Shown: positions 1 to 7,629 of the stretch, piece by piece
How positions within the stretch are numbered: position 1 is the stretch's first letter
Layout: each line of letters begins with the position of its first letter
Source of the DNA: an uncultured Eggerthellaceae bacterium
Lineage (GTDB): Bacteria; Actinomycetota; Coriobacteriia; Coriobacteriales; Eggerthellaceae
Reading direction: 5' to 3'
NCBI GenBank assembly: GCA_910585565.1
Contig: CAJUFC010000089.1
Span: 1-20,232 of the forward strand
Length of the DNA: 20,232 bases
Made by a program: the position numbers and the translations under genes
The notes under the pieces: generated by a model
What the model was told of the DNA's origin: nothing
The model's database searches: none
What the model saw: the letters and a program-made list of their open reading frames with translations, nothing else

Positions 1-1056
1 CCGGCTGAACGTGGCCGTCTCGAGCAGCACGGTCGTCGTCGTGTCTTCCACCTCGCTGTCGAGGCCACCCATGACGCCAGCCAGGGCCACTGCCTCGCGC
101 GGCGTCGCGATGACCGTCATATCAGACGTCAAGGTGCGCTTGACGCCGTCGAGGGTGGTGAACTCCTCGCCATCGGCGGCCGGACGCACGATGACACGCA
201 CCTGGCCATCGTCTCCTGCGAGGCGATCGTAGTCGAACGCATGCAGGGGTTGGCCATACAAAAACAGGATGTAGTTGGTGACGTCGACGACGTTGTTGAT
301 GGAGCGAGCGCCAGCCGCCTCAACGCGCTCGGCCAGCCAGTCAGGGCTCGGACCAACCGTGACGCCGTCAATCACGCGCGCCGAATAGCGCGGGCAACGC
401 TCCTCGTCAGCCACTTCGATGCCGACCGATGCAGCCACATCCGCGCCGGCGACATGACCATCAAGCTTCGCCACGTCCTCGGACAGCGGATCGTTCCAGT
501 CGTTTTGGTAGATGGCCCCCACCTCGCGCGCGAGGCCGACCATCGACAGGCAGTCGGGTCGGTTGGGCGTGATCTCGAGGTCAAGCACCGTATCGGTGGC
601 GCCCAGGTACTCCATGATGTTCGTGCCCACCGGCGCATCCTCAGGCAGCACCCAGATGCCCTCGTGCTCGCTGCCCTGGCCCAACTCGCGGCGCGAGCAA
701 CACATACCTGCGCTCACCACGCCGCGCAGCTTGCTTTTCTTTATCTTGAAGTCGCCCGGCAACACCGCGCCAACAGTGGCGACGGGCACCTTGATGCCCG
801 CCGCGATGTTAGGAGCGCCGCACACGATCTGCGTCGGCTCGCCAGCGCCGACATCAACGGTAACGACATGCATATGGTCGGAATCAGGGTGAGGCTCGCA
901 CGTCTCGACAAAGCCGATGACGACCCCTTCCAAGCTGCCGCCCGTCTCCTCGACGCCCTCAACGCCCGTTCCCGTCAGGTCGAGCCGGTCGCAGAGCGCC
1001 TTGGTATCCTCCGGGAAATCAACATAGCTGCGCAGCCACTTGAGCGATGCTTTCAA
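1..1056 (-). CDS. pheT: Phenylalanyl-tRNA synthetase beta subunit, N-terminal part (cut by window start)
   Basis: Beta chain of the alpha2/beta2 phenylalanyl-tRNA synthetase, which charges tRNA-Phe in the cytoplasm. Only the first 352 codons lie in the window; the frame is open to base 1, and a full PheT is about 800 residues. The N-terminus reads LKASLKWLRSYVDFPEDT and is followed by an OB-fold tRNA-binding domain (about residues 40-150, with DHMHVVTVDVG, CGAPNI and GMCCSRRELG). The B1 and B3/B4 region follows, including ITPNRPDCLSMVGLAREV and NNVVDVTNYILFLYGQPLHAFD, the latter a hallmark of PheT. The start is a TTG at 1056-1054, chosen because AAGGGG lies about 7 nt upstream and the product then begins exactly where PheT proteins begin. 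It lies downstream of pheS, but across an unusually long 226-bp gap that holds an inverted repeat. Confidence 0.95.
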   Translation of the reverse strand, partial: MKASLKWLRSYVDFPEDTKALCDRLDLTGTGVEGVEETGGSLEGVVIGFVETCEPHPDSDHMHVVTVDVGAGEPTQIVCGAPNIAAGIKVPVATVGAVLPGDFKIKKSKLRGVVSAGMCCSRRELGQGSEHEGIWVLPEDAPVGTNIMEYLGATDTVLDLEITPNRPDCLSMVGLAREVGAIYQNDWNDPLSEDVAKLDGHVAGADVAASVGIEVADEERCPRYSARVIDGVTVGPSPDWLAERVEAAGARSINNVVDVTNYILFLYGQPLHAFDYDRLAGDDGQVRVIVRPAADGEEFTTLDGVKRTLTSDMTVIATPREAVALAGVMGGLDSEVEDTTTTVLLETATFSR

Positions 1057-1167
1057 CGTAAACCCCTTAGTCCAAAATCAATCGAGCGAGTTGGATTCTC
1101 TCTCTTAACAATCTTGATCATCAACACTTTTGATGACATCCCGTTTCACGACCTAAGCCAGCGAGGG

Positions 1168-1262
1168 TTGCTGTGGTGCGTAGCGTCGGGGTGTCATGCG
1201 GCCGAGTTGGCTTCGCCCAACGAGGGTAAGCATGAAAGCCCCGAAGCTGCGTGCCACAGCAA
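1168..1262 (+). repeat. Long imperfect inverted repeat between pheS and pheT
   Basis: Left arm 1168-1199 and right arm 1230-1262 are reverse complements over about 32 positions. The outer 9 bp (TTGCTGTGG / CCACAGCAA) are perfect. Of the rest, only two positions mismatch and one base is bulged when read as plus-strand RNA, because the four other differences are all G-U wobbles in that strand. In minus-strand RNA the same four become A-C mismatches. The 30-nt centre holds a smaller hairpin (GTTGG 1206-1210 / CCAAC 1217-1221). No T-run follows, so it is not a standard terminator. The remainder of the 1057-1282 gap shows no gene, only a weak TCATCA/TGATGA hairpin near 1122-1142. Confidence 0.75.
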
Positions 1263-1282
1263 GCCACAGCGGGCAGCCCAGA

Positions 1283-2347
1283 TCAGAATTGCCGAAGGAA
1301 CCGCATATCGCCCTCTAGCAACATCCGCAGGTCAGGAACATCGTATTTCAGGCAGGCGATGCGCTCGACGCCACAGCCGAACGCGAAGCCCGAATACACC
1401 TCCGGGTCGATGCCGCTCATCTCGAGCACGTTCGGGTCAACCATGCCGCACCCGAGAATCTCCAGCCAGCCCGTGCCCTTGCACATGCGACAGCCTTCGC
1501 CGTGGCAGATGCCGCAGCTCACGTCCACCTCGGCAGAAGGTTCGGTGAACGGGAAGTAATGCGCGCGAAAGCGCGTCTTGCGCTCGGGACCAAAGATGGC
1601 CCTGCATGCATATTCGAGCGTGCCCTTCAAGTCTCCGAACGTGATGCCCTTGTCCACCACCAAGCCCTCGATCTGATGGAACTGCGGCAGGTGCGACGGG
1701 TCTGCGACATCGCGACGATATACCTTGCCCGGCGCGATGACGTAGATCGGCAACTCGCGATCCTCCATGGCATGTATCTGCACGCCCGACGTCTGCGTGC
1801 GCAACAGCACGTCAGACTCGCTCTGGATGTGCGTGCTCTTCTCGCCCGAGCGGTCATGAACGTAGAAGGTGTCTTGCATGGAGCGGCTCGGGTGGTCGGC
1901 AGGCGCGTTCAGCGCCTCGAAGTTGTAGTAGTCGGTCTCCACCTCGGGGCCTTCCACCACCGAGTAGCCAAGCCCCAAGAATATCTCGCACAGCTCGTCG
2001 ATCATCCCATTGATGAGATGCCGCGAGCCAATCTGCTGGGCGCGACCTGGCAGCGTCACGTCCACCGCTGCATCCTCGATGGACGAGGCCAGCTCGGCAG
2101 CTGCGAGGCGGCTCTTTGCCTCCTCGAGCGCTTGCTCCACCCGAACGCGCGTCGCGTTGACGCTCTTGCCGACCTCGGCGCGCTCCTCTTTGGGCACGTT
2201 CCCCATGGAGCGCAGATATGCAGTCAGCGTGCCCGACTTGCCCACAACGGCAACGCGCACGGCCTCGAGCTCGCTTGACGACGTCGCCGAGGCAATCTCG
2301 GCAAGCGTTTTGTCGGCAAGCGCAGATAACTCGTCAACCAACGACAT
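1283..2347 (-). CDS. pheS: Phenylalanyl-tRNA synthetase alpha subunit
   Basis: Catalytic alpha chain of phenylalanyl-tRNA synthetase (class II). It activates phenylalanine with ATP and transfers it to tRNA-Phe together with PheT. The product is 354 residues, the usual size. An N-terminal coiled-coil arm (about residues 1-90) precedes the catalytic core. The core shows GPEVETDYYNFEALN, TSGVQIHAME, the motif 2 region VYRRDVADPSHLPQFHQIEG, the Cys-containing stretch VSCGICHGEGCRMCKGTGW, and motif 3 GFAFGCGVERIACLKY near the C-terminus. A longer reading frame extends upstream, but the ATG at 2347 is preferred. It has GAAAGGA about 6 nt upstream, gives the family-typical N-terminus MSLVDELSALAD, and leaves 31 bp to the preceding coiled-coil gene, with which it may be co-transcribed. 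Confidence 0.97.
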   Translation of the reverse strand: MSLVDELSALADKTLAEIASATSSSELEAVRVAVVGKSGTLTAYLRSMGNVPKEERAEVGKSVNATRVRVEQALEEAKSRLAAAELASSIEDAAVDVTLPGRAQQIGSRHLINGMIDELCEIFLGLGYSVVEGPEVETDYYNFEALNAPADHPSRSMQDTFYVHDRSGEKSTHIQSESDVLLRTQTSGVQIHAMEDRELPIYVIAPGKVYRRDVADPSHLPQFHQIEGLVVDKGITFGDLKGTLEYACRAIFGPERKTRFRAHYFPFTEPSAEVDVSCGICHGEGCRMCKGTGWLEILGCGMVDPNVLEMSGIDPEVYSGFAFGCGVERIACLKYDVPDLRMLLEGDMRFLRQF

Positions 2348-2378
2348 CAAAGTTCCTTTCACATGAGCTGGCGTGGCG

Positions 2379-3554
2379 TTACAGGAAACGATATTGCACC
2401 GTTCGTATCCCCCACGCATTGCAGTTGCTGAAGCCAAACGCCTTGAAGACGCCGGGCTGCAAATCGAGCGAGACGCGGCCACCCTGCATGCCGCCGCAAT
2501 CATTCACCGGCGCATAGACGGTCTTGCCGTTGTAGACAATCTCCACGGTGCGCCCCAGGTAGCTGCGATAGTTCGGCCATGCCATGGGCACGGCAACGCC
2601 TACGGAATAGTCGTTGCAGATGGCGCCCGTGGCCGTCTTGCCCGGGTTGGGGGTATAGGGGTCCGACGAGCCGCCGTAGGCGGTGGCCAGGCCGGTGCGC
2701 CAGCCTTCGCCAGACGAGCTCGTGCCGCCAGACGTGTTGCCCCCATTGCTCGTCGTGCCCGAGCTGCCTGTGCCCGTCGAGCCGGTGGAGCCGGTCTGTC
2801 CCTGGCTCGGCGTGCCACCGCCCGAGCCAGACGAACTGGGACGGTTGATGGTGGTGGCGCCTGGGTCCACCTCTTGCGTCGCCTGGGCCTCAGCCCGACG
2901 CAGCGCATCTGCCTGAGCCTTCAGCGCATTGAGGTATTCGGTGTTGGCTGCATATTCCTGAGAGACATGGTCGACGACGTTTTGGGCCTCGCTCTGCTTG
3001 CGGTCGAGCTCGGCCAGCTTGGACTCCTGCTCGTTCTTCTGGGCGTTCAGCTCCTCAGAAGCCGTCTCCAGCTCGCTTTTCAGCTGCTTTTGCGTGGCGA
3101 TCTCTTTCGCCTGATGGTCCATGATCTGCGAGATGTAGCTCATGTTCGTCGTGAGCTCAGAGATGTTCTGCGAACCCAAGAGAATGTTCAGCATGGTGGT
3201 CATGGTGTTGTTGCGATACTCGTATACCGCAGTGTCGCTCAGGGCGTCTCGCCCTTCCAGCATGGCGGCCTGCGCCTCGAGCACCTGCTCAGACAGGCTG
3301 TCGATCTTGGACTGCATGTCGTCGATCTCTGCATTGAGGACGTTGTATTCCGCCGTTATCTGGTCGAGCCGCGACTTGGCTTCCTCAAGGGAGAGCTTCG
3401 AAGAAGAAACGGCCGTCTCGGCATCCTTGATGGCCAGATCCGCGCGGCCCGTCGCGTGGGCATAGGGAGAGGAAAGCAACAGCCCGGACACAGCGAGCAT
3501 CAGCGCAAGGACGATGGCAATCGCCTTGTCTCTACTGCATCTGCTTCTCAGCAA
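2379..3554 (-). CDS. Secreted coiled-coil protein with C-terminal RlpA-like (double-psi beta-barrel) domain
   Basis: Probable cell-envelope protein; enzymatic function is not certain. With the chosen start the product is 391 residues. Residues 1-34 form a signal peptide: basic RSRCSRDK, hydrophobic core, then SSPYAHA as a likely cleavage site. Residues about 38-235 are an uninterrupted Glu/Gln/Lys-rich coiled coil resembling the N-terminal part of PcsB/CwlO-type peptidoglycan hydrolases. Residues about 240-290 are a Ser/Gly/Thr linker. The last ~95 residues look like an RlpA/barwin-like barrel: GLATAYGG, GKTATGAICNDYSVGVAVPM, VEIVYNGKTVYAPVNDCGG, GRVSLDLQPGVFKAFGF. No NlpC/P60 catalytic triad is seen. 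The start is TTG at 3554: GAGGAG lies about 6 nt upstream and the product opens directly with the signal peptide. ATGs at 3569 and 3635 lack good ribosome sites. It lies between recN and pheS. Confidence 0.82.
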   Translation of the reverse strand: MLRSRCSRDKAIAIVLALMLAVSGLLLSSPYAHATGRADLAIKDAETAVSSSKLSLEEAKSRLDQITAEYNVLNAEIDDMQSKIDSLSEQVLEAQAAMLEGRDALSDTAVYEYRNNTMTTMLNILLGSQNISELTTNMSYISQIMDHQAKEIATQKQLKSELETASEELNAQKNEQESKLAELDRKQSEAQNVVDHVSQEYAANTEYLNALKAQADALRRAEAQATQEVDPGATTINRPSSSGSGGGTPSQGQTGSTGSTGTGSSGTTSNGGNTSGGTSSSGEGWRTGLATAYGGSSDPYTPNPGKTATGAICNDYSVGVAVPMAWPNYRSYLGRTVEIVYNGKTVYAPVNDCGGMQGGRVSLDLQPGVFKAFGFSNCNAWGIRTVQYRFL

Positions 3555-3580
3555 GCTGTCTCCTCGCATCGTCCAATAGG

Positions 3581-3626
3581 TATCGCGACATGCAGGCATA
3601 ACGGAAGACGCGGGCGCGTCGCGATA
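3581..3626. repeat. Perfect 9-bp inverted repeat upstream of the coiled-coil gene
   Basis: TATCGCGAC (3581-3589) and GTCGCGATA (3618-3626) are exact reverse complements separated by 28 nt, in the space between the recN stop and the coiled-coil gene start. Each arm contains the palindrome TCGCGA. It could be a pair of regulator half-sites or a leader stem-loop. There is no T-run, and I do not see a convincing promoter here. Confidence 0.5.
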
Positions 3627-3655
3627 AATGACCATTGTGCATCAAAGAGCATCAT

Positions 3656-5317
3656 TTAGCAAGTTCGGCGCCCTAATAGCTCACGGGCGTGCGCAAGGGA
3701 TGAATCTGTCATCGCCCCTGAGAGCATGCGCGCCACCTCTTCGGCACGCTTGTCCCCCAAGGCCTCCTCGATGACCGTATAGGCGGACTCATCGTCAGTC
3801 ACCTTTCTCACCACGTACTGACGATCGGCCAAAGCGGCCACTTGGGCAAGATGCGTGACGACGAGCACCTGATGCGTCGAGGCGAGCTCGGCGAGCACGT
3901 CTCCGAGAGCCAGGGCAGTAGCGCCGCCCACGCCTGCGTCCACTTCGTCGAAGACGAGCGTCGGCACGCCATCGCGGTCGCCCATGACCACGTGCAGCGC
4001 GAGCATCACGCGAGAAAGCTCGCCACCCGAGGCGATGCGCGACAAGGGGCGGCACTGCATGCCCTGAGCGGGGCGGAACATGAAGCGCACCTCGTCGGCG
4101 CCTTCGTGCCCCCACTCCTCGCGCGACCGCATCTCCACCTCACAGACGAGCTCGGCCCCGCTCATCTCCAAGCGGCTCATGACCTTCGTCACGTCGCTCG
4201 AGAACTGAGGGGCGCCAGCAGCTCTGGCGTCACTCAGCTGGAATGCCGCCTCGGCCAAGGCAGCCTCGGCTTCCTCGAGGGCACGCTGCGCCGCAAGCTC
4301 TGTCTCCTGCGCATGGTCGACCATCTCGATGGAGCGGCGAGCCTCGTCGGCCTTCGCAATCACGTCTTCCAAGGCCGGCCCGTACGAGCGCATCAGCGAC
4401 TGATAGGCCGACACACGCTCTTGCATGAACTCGAGCTCGGACACGTCGAGGTCAATCGCATCCTGATAAGACGCGATCTCATGAGCCACGTCTTCGACGG
4501 TGAACAGCGCCTCGCGCAAAGCCTCTACGTGCTTGGCCAGCGAGGCGTCGGCCTTCGTGCCATCCTCGATGAGCGCGACCGCGCCATTGAGCGCATCGAG
4601 CGCGCCGCCCTCGTCCGACAGCGCTGCGGACGCCTCGGACGTCACTCGAGCCAAGAGCTCTGCGTTTTCCGACTTACGCAGCGCTGAGACGAGCTCGTCA
4701 TAGTCCTCTTGGGTGGGACCCACGGCATCTATCTGGCGCAGAACAAACCGCGCGTCCTCGATGCGCGCGTCTGAGAGCGACTTGCTCTCACGCACCTCTT
4801 CGAGAGCCTGGGCGGCGCTGCAAGCGCGCTCGTACGCCTCCTCGTAGGCGCCGAGCAGACCCGCCGAATCGTTGCCGCACCACAAGTCGAGGTACCGCCG
4901 TTGCTCCTGCGGCTTCGTGAGCATCCTATGGTCGTGTTGGGAGCAGATGTCGACAGCAGGAGCAACGGCGTCGGCCAGCTCGGACACGCTGACCATCTCG
5001 CCGTTCATCCTGACGTGAGACCGCCCGTCTGCACCGATGCGACGGGCCACCACCACCTCGCGCTCGGCCTCGCCAACCGGAACGTCGCCCACGCCTACCT
5101 CGATGGGCAGAAACAGCCTGCTTTGCACCTCGGCCTCTGCCTCGCCCTCGCGCACAAGCCCCTTGTCGGCTCGCTGGCCCATGATGAGCCTACATGACGC
5201 GAGCAACGCCGTTTTGCCGGCGCCCGTCTCGCCGGTAATGGCGGTCATGCCCGCAGCAGGAGCAATCTGGGCATCTCGGATCAGCGCAAGGTTGCGCACC
5301 TGTATCTCGTCTATCAT
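3656..5317 (-). CDS. recN: DNA repair protein RecN
   Basis: SMC-like ATPase that acts early in double-strand-break repair and is a classic SOS gene. The product has 553 residues, the same length as E. coli RecN. Walker A is GETGAGKT at residues 29-36, after the typical opening IQVRNLALIRDA. A long coiled-coil middle (about residues 150-370) is rich in Glu and Ala. The C-terminal ABC half carries the signature LSRIASGGELSRVMLAL, Walker B PTLVFDEVDAGVGG (about residues 450-465) and the His-switch region VLVVTHLAQVAALAD. The ATG start at 5317 has a weak GAGATGAG ribosome site and sits only 10 bp after the uvrB stop, so the two are almost certainly co-transcribed from the LexA-controlled uvrB promoter. 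Confidence 0.96.
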   Translation of the reverse strand: MIDEIQVRNLALIRDAQIAPAAGMTAITGETGAGKTALLASCRLIMGQRADKGLVREGEAEAEVQSRLFLPIEVGVGDVPVGEAEREVVVARRIGADGRSHVRMNGEMVSVSELADAVAPAVDICSQHDHRMLTKPQEQRRYLDLWCGNDSAGLLGAYEEAYERACSAAQALEEVRESKSLSDARIEDARFVLRQIDAVGPTQEDYDELVSALRKSENAELLARVTSEASAALSDEGGALDALNGAVALIEDGTKADASLAKHVEALREALFTVEDVAHEIASYQDAIDLDVSELEFMQERVSAYQSLMRSYGPALEDVIAKADEARRSIEMVDHAQETELAAQRALEEAEAALAEAAFQLSDARAAGAPQFSSDVTKVMSRLEMSGAELVCEVEMRSREEWGHEGADEVRFMFRPAQGMQCRPLSRIASGGELSRVMLALHVVMGDRDGVPTLVFDEVDAGVGGATALALGDVLAELASTHQVLVVTHLAQVAALADRQYVVRKVTDDESAYTVIEEALGDKRAEEVARMLSGAMTDSSLAHARELLGRRTC

Positions 5318-5327
5318 CTCATCTCGC

Positions 5328-7505
5328 TCATCTCTTGTAGCTCGAACGGCGAGCGTTGCCGTATTGCTTGGTGCCCTTGCGGGCCGTCGACTTGAGGCTC
5401 TTGAGGACGTCTGCCTCAGAGGAGCCCTCGTATTCGCTGCGCAGCTTTACCACTTGGTCGCGCAAGCGCGCCGCTTCCTCAAAGTCCATCTGGGCCGAGG
5501 CCGAGGCCATCTCGTCCTCCATCGACATGATGATGCGCATGACCTCCTCACGCGACAGCTGCGCAAGCTCCATGTTGATGGCTTCGGCATCAGTGGAGGC
5601 TGCCTCGTCTACCAACGAGTCCATGATGTCGTTGATGGCCTTGCGGATGGTCTGCGGCTCGATGTCATGCTCCTCGTTGTACGCTTGCTGCAGCGCGCGC
5701 CGGCGTCTCGTCTCGGTGATGGCGCGCCTCATAGAGTCGGTCTCCTTGTCGGCATACATGATCACCTTGCCCGACACATTGCGCGCCGCGCGCCCGATGG
5801 TCTGGATAAGCGAGCGATGGTTGCGCAGAAAGCCCTCCTTGTCTGCGTCAAGGATGGCAACGAGGCTGACTTCGGGAAGATCGAGGCCTTCGCGCAGCAA
5901 GTTGATGCCGACGAGCGTGTCAAACGTACCCTTCCTCAGCTCGCGCAATATCTCCACGCGCTCGAGCGTCCCGATGTCAGAGTGCATGTAGCGCGTCTTG
6001 ATGCCCTGGTCGAGCATGTGATCGGTCAGGTCTTCTGCCATCTTCTTCGTGAGCGTCGTAATAAGGGTGCGATCACCCGCACTCGCTCGCACACGCACTT
6101 CCTCGATGATGTCATCAATCTGGCTGAGCGACGGGCGCACCTCTATCTCAGGGTCCAAAAGCCCTGTCGGGCGGATGATCTGCTCGACGCGCGCCTGAGA
6201 CACCTTCTCCTCGTAGTCGCCCGGCGTAGCGCTGACATACACGAACTGCGGGATGCGCGCCTCGAACTCGTCGAAGCGCAGCGGACGGTTGTCGAGCGCA
6301 GACGGCAGGCGGAACCCGTGCTCTACCAGCGTCACCTTGCGTGCGCGGTCGCCTTCGTGCATACCGCGAATCTGTGGCACGCTGACGTGGCTCTCGTCGA
6401 TGATGCAAAAGAAGTCCTGAGGGAAATAGTCAATGAGCGTATAGGGTGGCTCGCCCGGCTCACGGCCATCCAGATGCCGCGAGTAGTTCTCGATGCCGTT
6501 GCAGTAGTTGAGCGTTTCGAGCATCTCGAGATCGTAGTTGGTCCGCATCTCGAGGCGCTGCGCCTCGAGCAGCTTGCCGTCTTCGTCGAAGTCGCGCAGG
6601 CGCGCGTCCAGCTCGTCGCGAATGGTGTGCAGAGCGCGATCCATCTTGGGCCGCGCCGTCACATAGTGAGACGCCGGCCACACCGGCAGCGCCTGATATG
6701 TGTTCAGCACCTCGCCGGTCAGGTTGTCCACCTCGGCGATCGCTTCTATCTCGTCACCCCAGAAGTCAACGCGGAACGGATTGTCGGCATAGGGCGGAAA
6801 GATGTCGACCGAGTCGCCGCGCACGCGGAACGTGCCGCGCTTGAGCTCGTAGTCATTGCGGTCGTACTGGATGTCGATGAGCCCATAGACGACGTCATCA
6901 CGCTCGGTTGGCACGTCCTTGTCAAGAAAGACCGCCATGCCCGCATAGTCCTGCGGGCTGCCGATGCCGTAGATGCAGCTGACCGAAGCAACCACGATGA
7001 CGTCGCGTCGGGACAGCAGCGCAGACGTAGCCGCATGGCGCAGCTTCTCGACCTCCTCGTTGATGGACGCGTCCTTCTCGATGAACGTATCGGAGGAAGG
7101 CACGTACGCCTCAGGCTGATAGTAGTCATAATAGGAAACGAAGTAGACCACGGCGTTGTCGGGAAATATCTCTTTGAGCTCGCTGGCGAGCTGGGCTGCC
7201 AGCGTCTTGTTGGGCGCCATGATGAGGGTGGGCTTCTGCACGGCCTCGATGACCTTGGCCATCGTGAAGGTCTTGCCCGAGCCGGTGACGCCCAGAAGCG
7301 TCTGGTAGCGCAGCCCGTCCTCTATCCCCTTGCGCAAAGCCTCGATCGCCTCGGGCTGGTCACCCGAGGGCTCGTACGGAGAGACCACCTTGAACGGCGT
7401 GCTGGACAAACGAATGTCGGCGGTCTTGCCCTCCATCACCATGCCTTCGATGTTGCGCAGATGACTCGACAAAGAACTGCTCCCCTCTATGTGCCAGGCA
7501 GGCAT
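5328..7505 (-). CDS. uvrB: Excinuclease ABC subunit B
   Basis: Damage-verifying helicase subunit of the UvrABC nucleotide-excision-repair nuclease. In the 725-residue reading, FKVVSPYEPSGDQPEAI starts at residue 38 and Walker A GVTGSGKT is at 72-79. The beta-hairpin segment VSYYDYYQPEAYVPSSDTFI, the DESH Walker B, SATPG, and the helicase motifs INLLREGLDLPEVSLVAILD and LIQTIGRAARN follow. A C-terminal UVR motif (MDFEEAARLRDQVVKLRSEY) binds UvrC. The start is uncertain. ATG 7505 has GAGG 7 nt upstream and lies about 26 nt after the predicted transcription start. TTG 7472 has the strongest ribosome site (GAGGGGAG), and ATG 7436 has GAAGG. The two shorter forms are closer to the usual family length of about 670-700. 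The LexA box lies just upstream. Confidence 0.97.
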   Translation of the reverse strand: MPAWHIEGSSSLSSHLRNIEGMVMEGKTADIRLSSTPFKVVSPYEPSGDQPEAIEALRKGIEDGLRYQTLLGVTGSGKTFTMAKVIEAVQKPTLIMAPNKTLAAQLASELKEIFPDNAVVYFVSYYDYYQPEAYVPSSDTFIEKDASINEEVEKLRHAATSALLSRRDVIVVASVSCIYGIGSPQDYAGMAVFLDKDVPTERDDVVYGLIDIQYDRNDYELKRGTFRVRGDSVDIFPPYADNPFRVDFWGDEIEAIAEVDNLTGEVLNTYQALPVWPASHYVTARPKMDRALHTIRDELDARLRDFDEDGKLLEAQRLEMRTNYDLEMLETLNYCNGIENYSRHLDGREPGEPPYTLIDYFPQDFFCIIDESHVSVPQIRGMHEGDRARKVTLVEHGFRLPSALDNRPLRFDEFEARIPQFVYVSATPGDYEEKVSQARVEQIIRPTGLLDPEIEVRPSLSQIDDIIEEVRVRASAGDRTLITTLTKKMAEDLTDHMLDQGIKTRYMHSDIGTLERVEILRELRKGTFDTLVGINLLREGLDLPEVSLVAILDADKEGFLRNHRSLIQTIGRAARNVSGKVIMYADKETDSMRRAITETRRRRALQQAYNEEHDIEPQTIRKAINDIMDSLVDEAASTDAEAINMELAQLSREEVMRIIMSMEDEMASASAQMDFEEAARLRDQVVKLRSEYEGSSEADVLKSLKSTARKGTKQYGNARRSSYKR

Positions 7506-7523
7506 CGGCGTGCCTCGTACTTA

Positions 7524-7537
7524 CAAACATTTGTTCT
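7524..7537 (-). promoter_or_regulatory. LexA (SOS) box in the uvrB-recN promoter
   Basis: On the minus strand the sequence is AGAACAAATGTTTG. Against the Gram-positive SOS consensus CGAAC-RNRY-GTTYC it matches every position except the first and last, including the purine/pyrimidine positions of the spacer. It begins immediately after the -10 hexamer and so covers the expected transcription start, ideal for repression. The downstream genes are uvrB and recN, both known SOS genes in other bacteria. Confidence 0.85.
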
Positions 7538-7546
7538 ATTATAACA
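7538..7546 (-). promoter_or_regulatory. Extended -10 promoter of uvrB-recN
   Basis: Minus-strand TGT-TATAAT: a perfect -10 hexamer (7543-7538) with an upstream TGn extension (7546-7544). No good TTGACA-like -35 is seen at 16-18 bp, which fits an extended -10 promoter. Transcription should start near 7531, inside the LexA box. Confidence 0.75.
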
Positions 7547-7550
7547 CGAA

Positions 7551-7581
7551 CGAAGCCGCAGGCACATGGCCCACGGCTTCG
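7551..7581. repeat. 8-bp perfect inverted repeat upstream of the uvrB promoter
   Basis: CGAAGCCG (7551-7558) pairs with CGGCTTCG (7574-7581), with a possible inner GGC/GCC stem. It lies between the coaE terminator and the uvrB -10. It is not followed by a T-run on either strand, so it may be a second transcript end stabiliser for coaE or a protein site. Confidence 0.4.
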
Positions 7582-7588
7582 AAACACT

Positions 7589-7618
7589 GAAAATTCAAAT
7601 GCGCCTCCGCACAGGCGC
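7589..7618 (-). terminator. Rho-independent terminator downstream of coaE (moderate)
   Basis: On the minus strand a stem GCGCCT / AGGCGC (7618-7601, loop GTGCGG) is followed by ATTTGAATTTTC (7600-7589), a broken T-rich tract. It lies 12 nt after the coaE stop. The stem is short and the T-tract imperfect, so termination may be partial. Confidence 0.6.
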
Positions 7619-7629
7619 CACCGAGCTGC

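Noticed and set aside
1057..1282. T-box or attenuator for phenylalanine in the pheS-pheT gap
   Set aside because: It lies inside the operon rather than upstream of pheS, has no T-box consensus sequence, no terminator T-run and no Phe-rich leader peptide.
241..1548. 435-codon plus-strand open frame across pheT, the gap and pheS
   Set aside because: Shadow of the two synthetase genes; no ribosome site and no domain-like sequence.
2373..3659. 428-codon plus-strand frame opposite the coiled-coil gene
   Set aside because: The minus-strand frame has a signal peptide, coiled coil and barrel motifs; the plus-strand translation is a biased low-complexity shadow.
5037..7544. 835-codon plus-strand open frame opposite uvrB
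   Set aside because: It lies antisense to a clear uvrB, its translation is Arg/Leu/His/Val-rich with no recognisable motif, and its length is explained by high GC content and codon bias of the real gene.
7551..7581. Intrinsic terminator after coaE at the 8-bp inverted repeat
   Set aside because: No T-run on either side; the smaller hairpin at 7601-7618 with a T-rich tract fits better.
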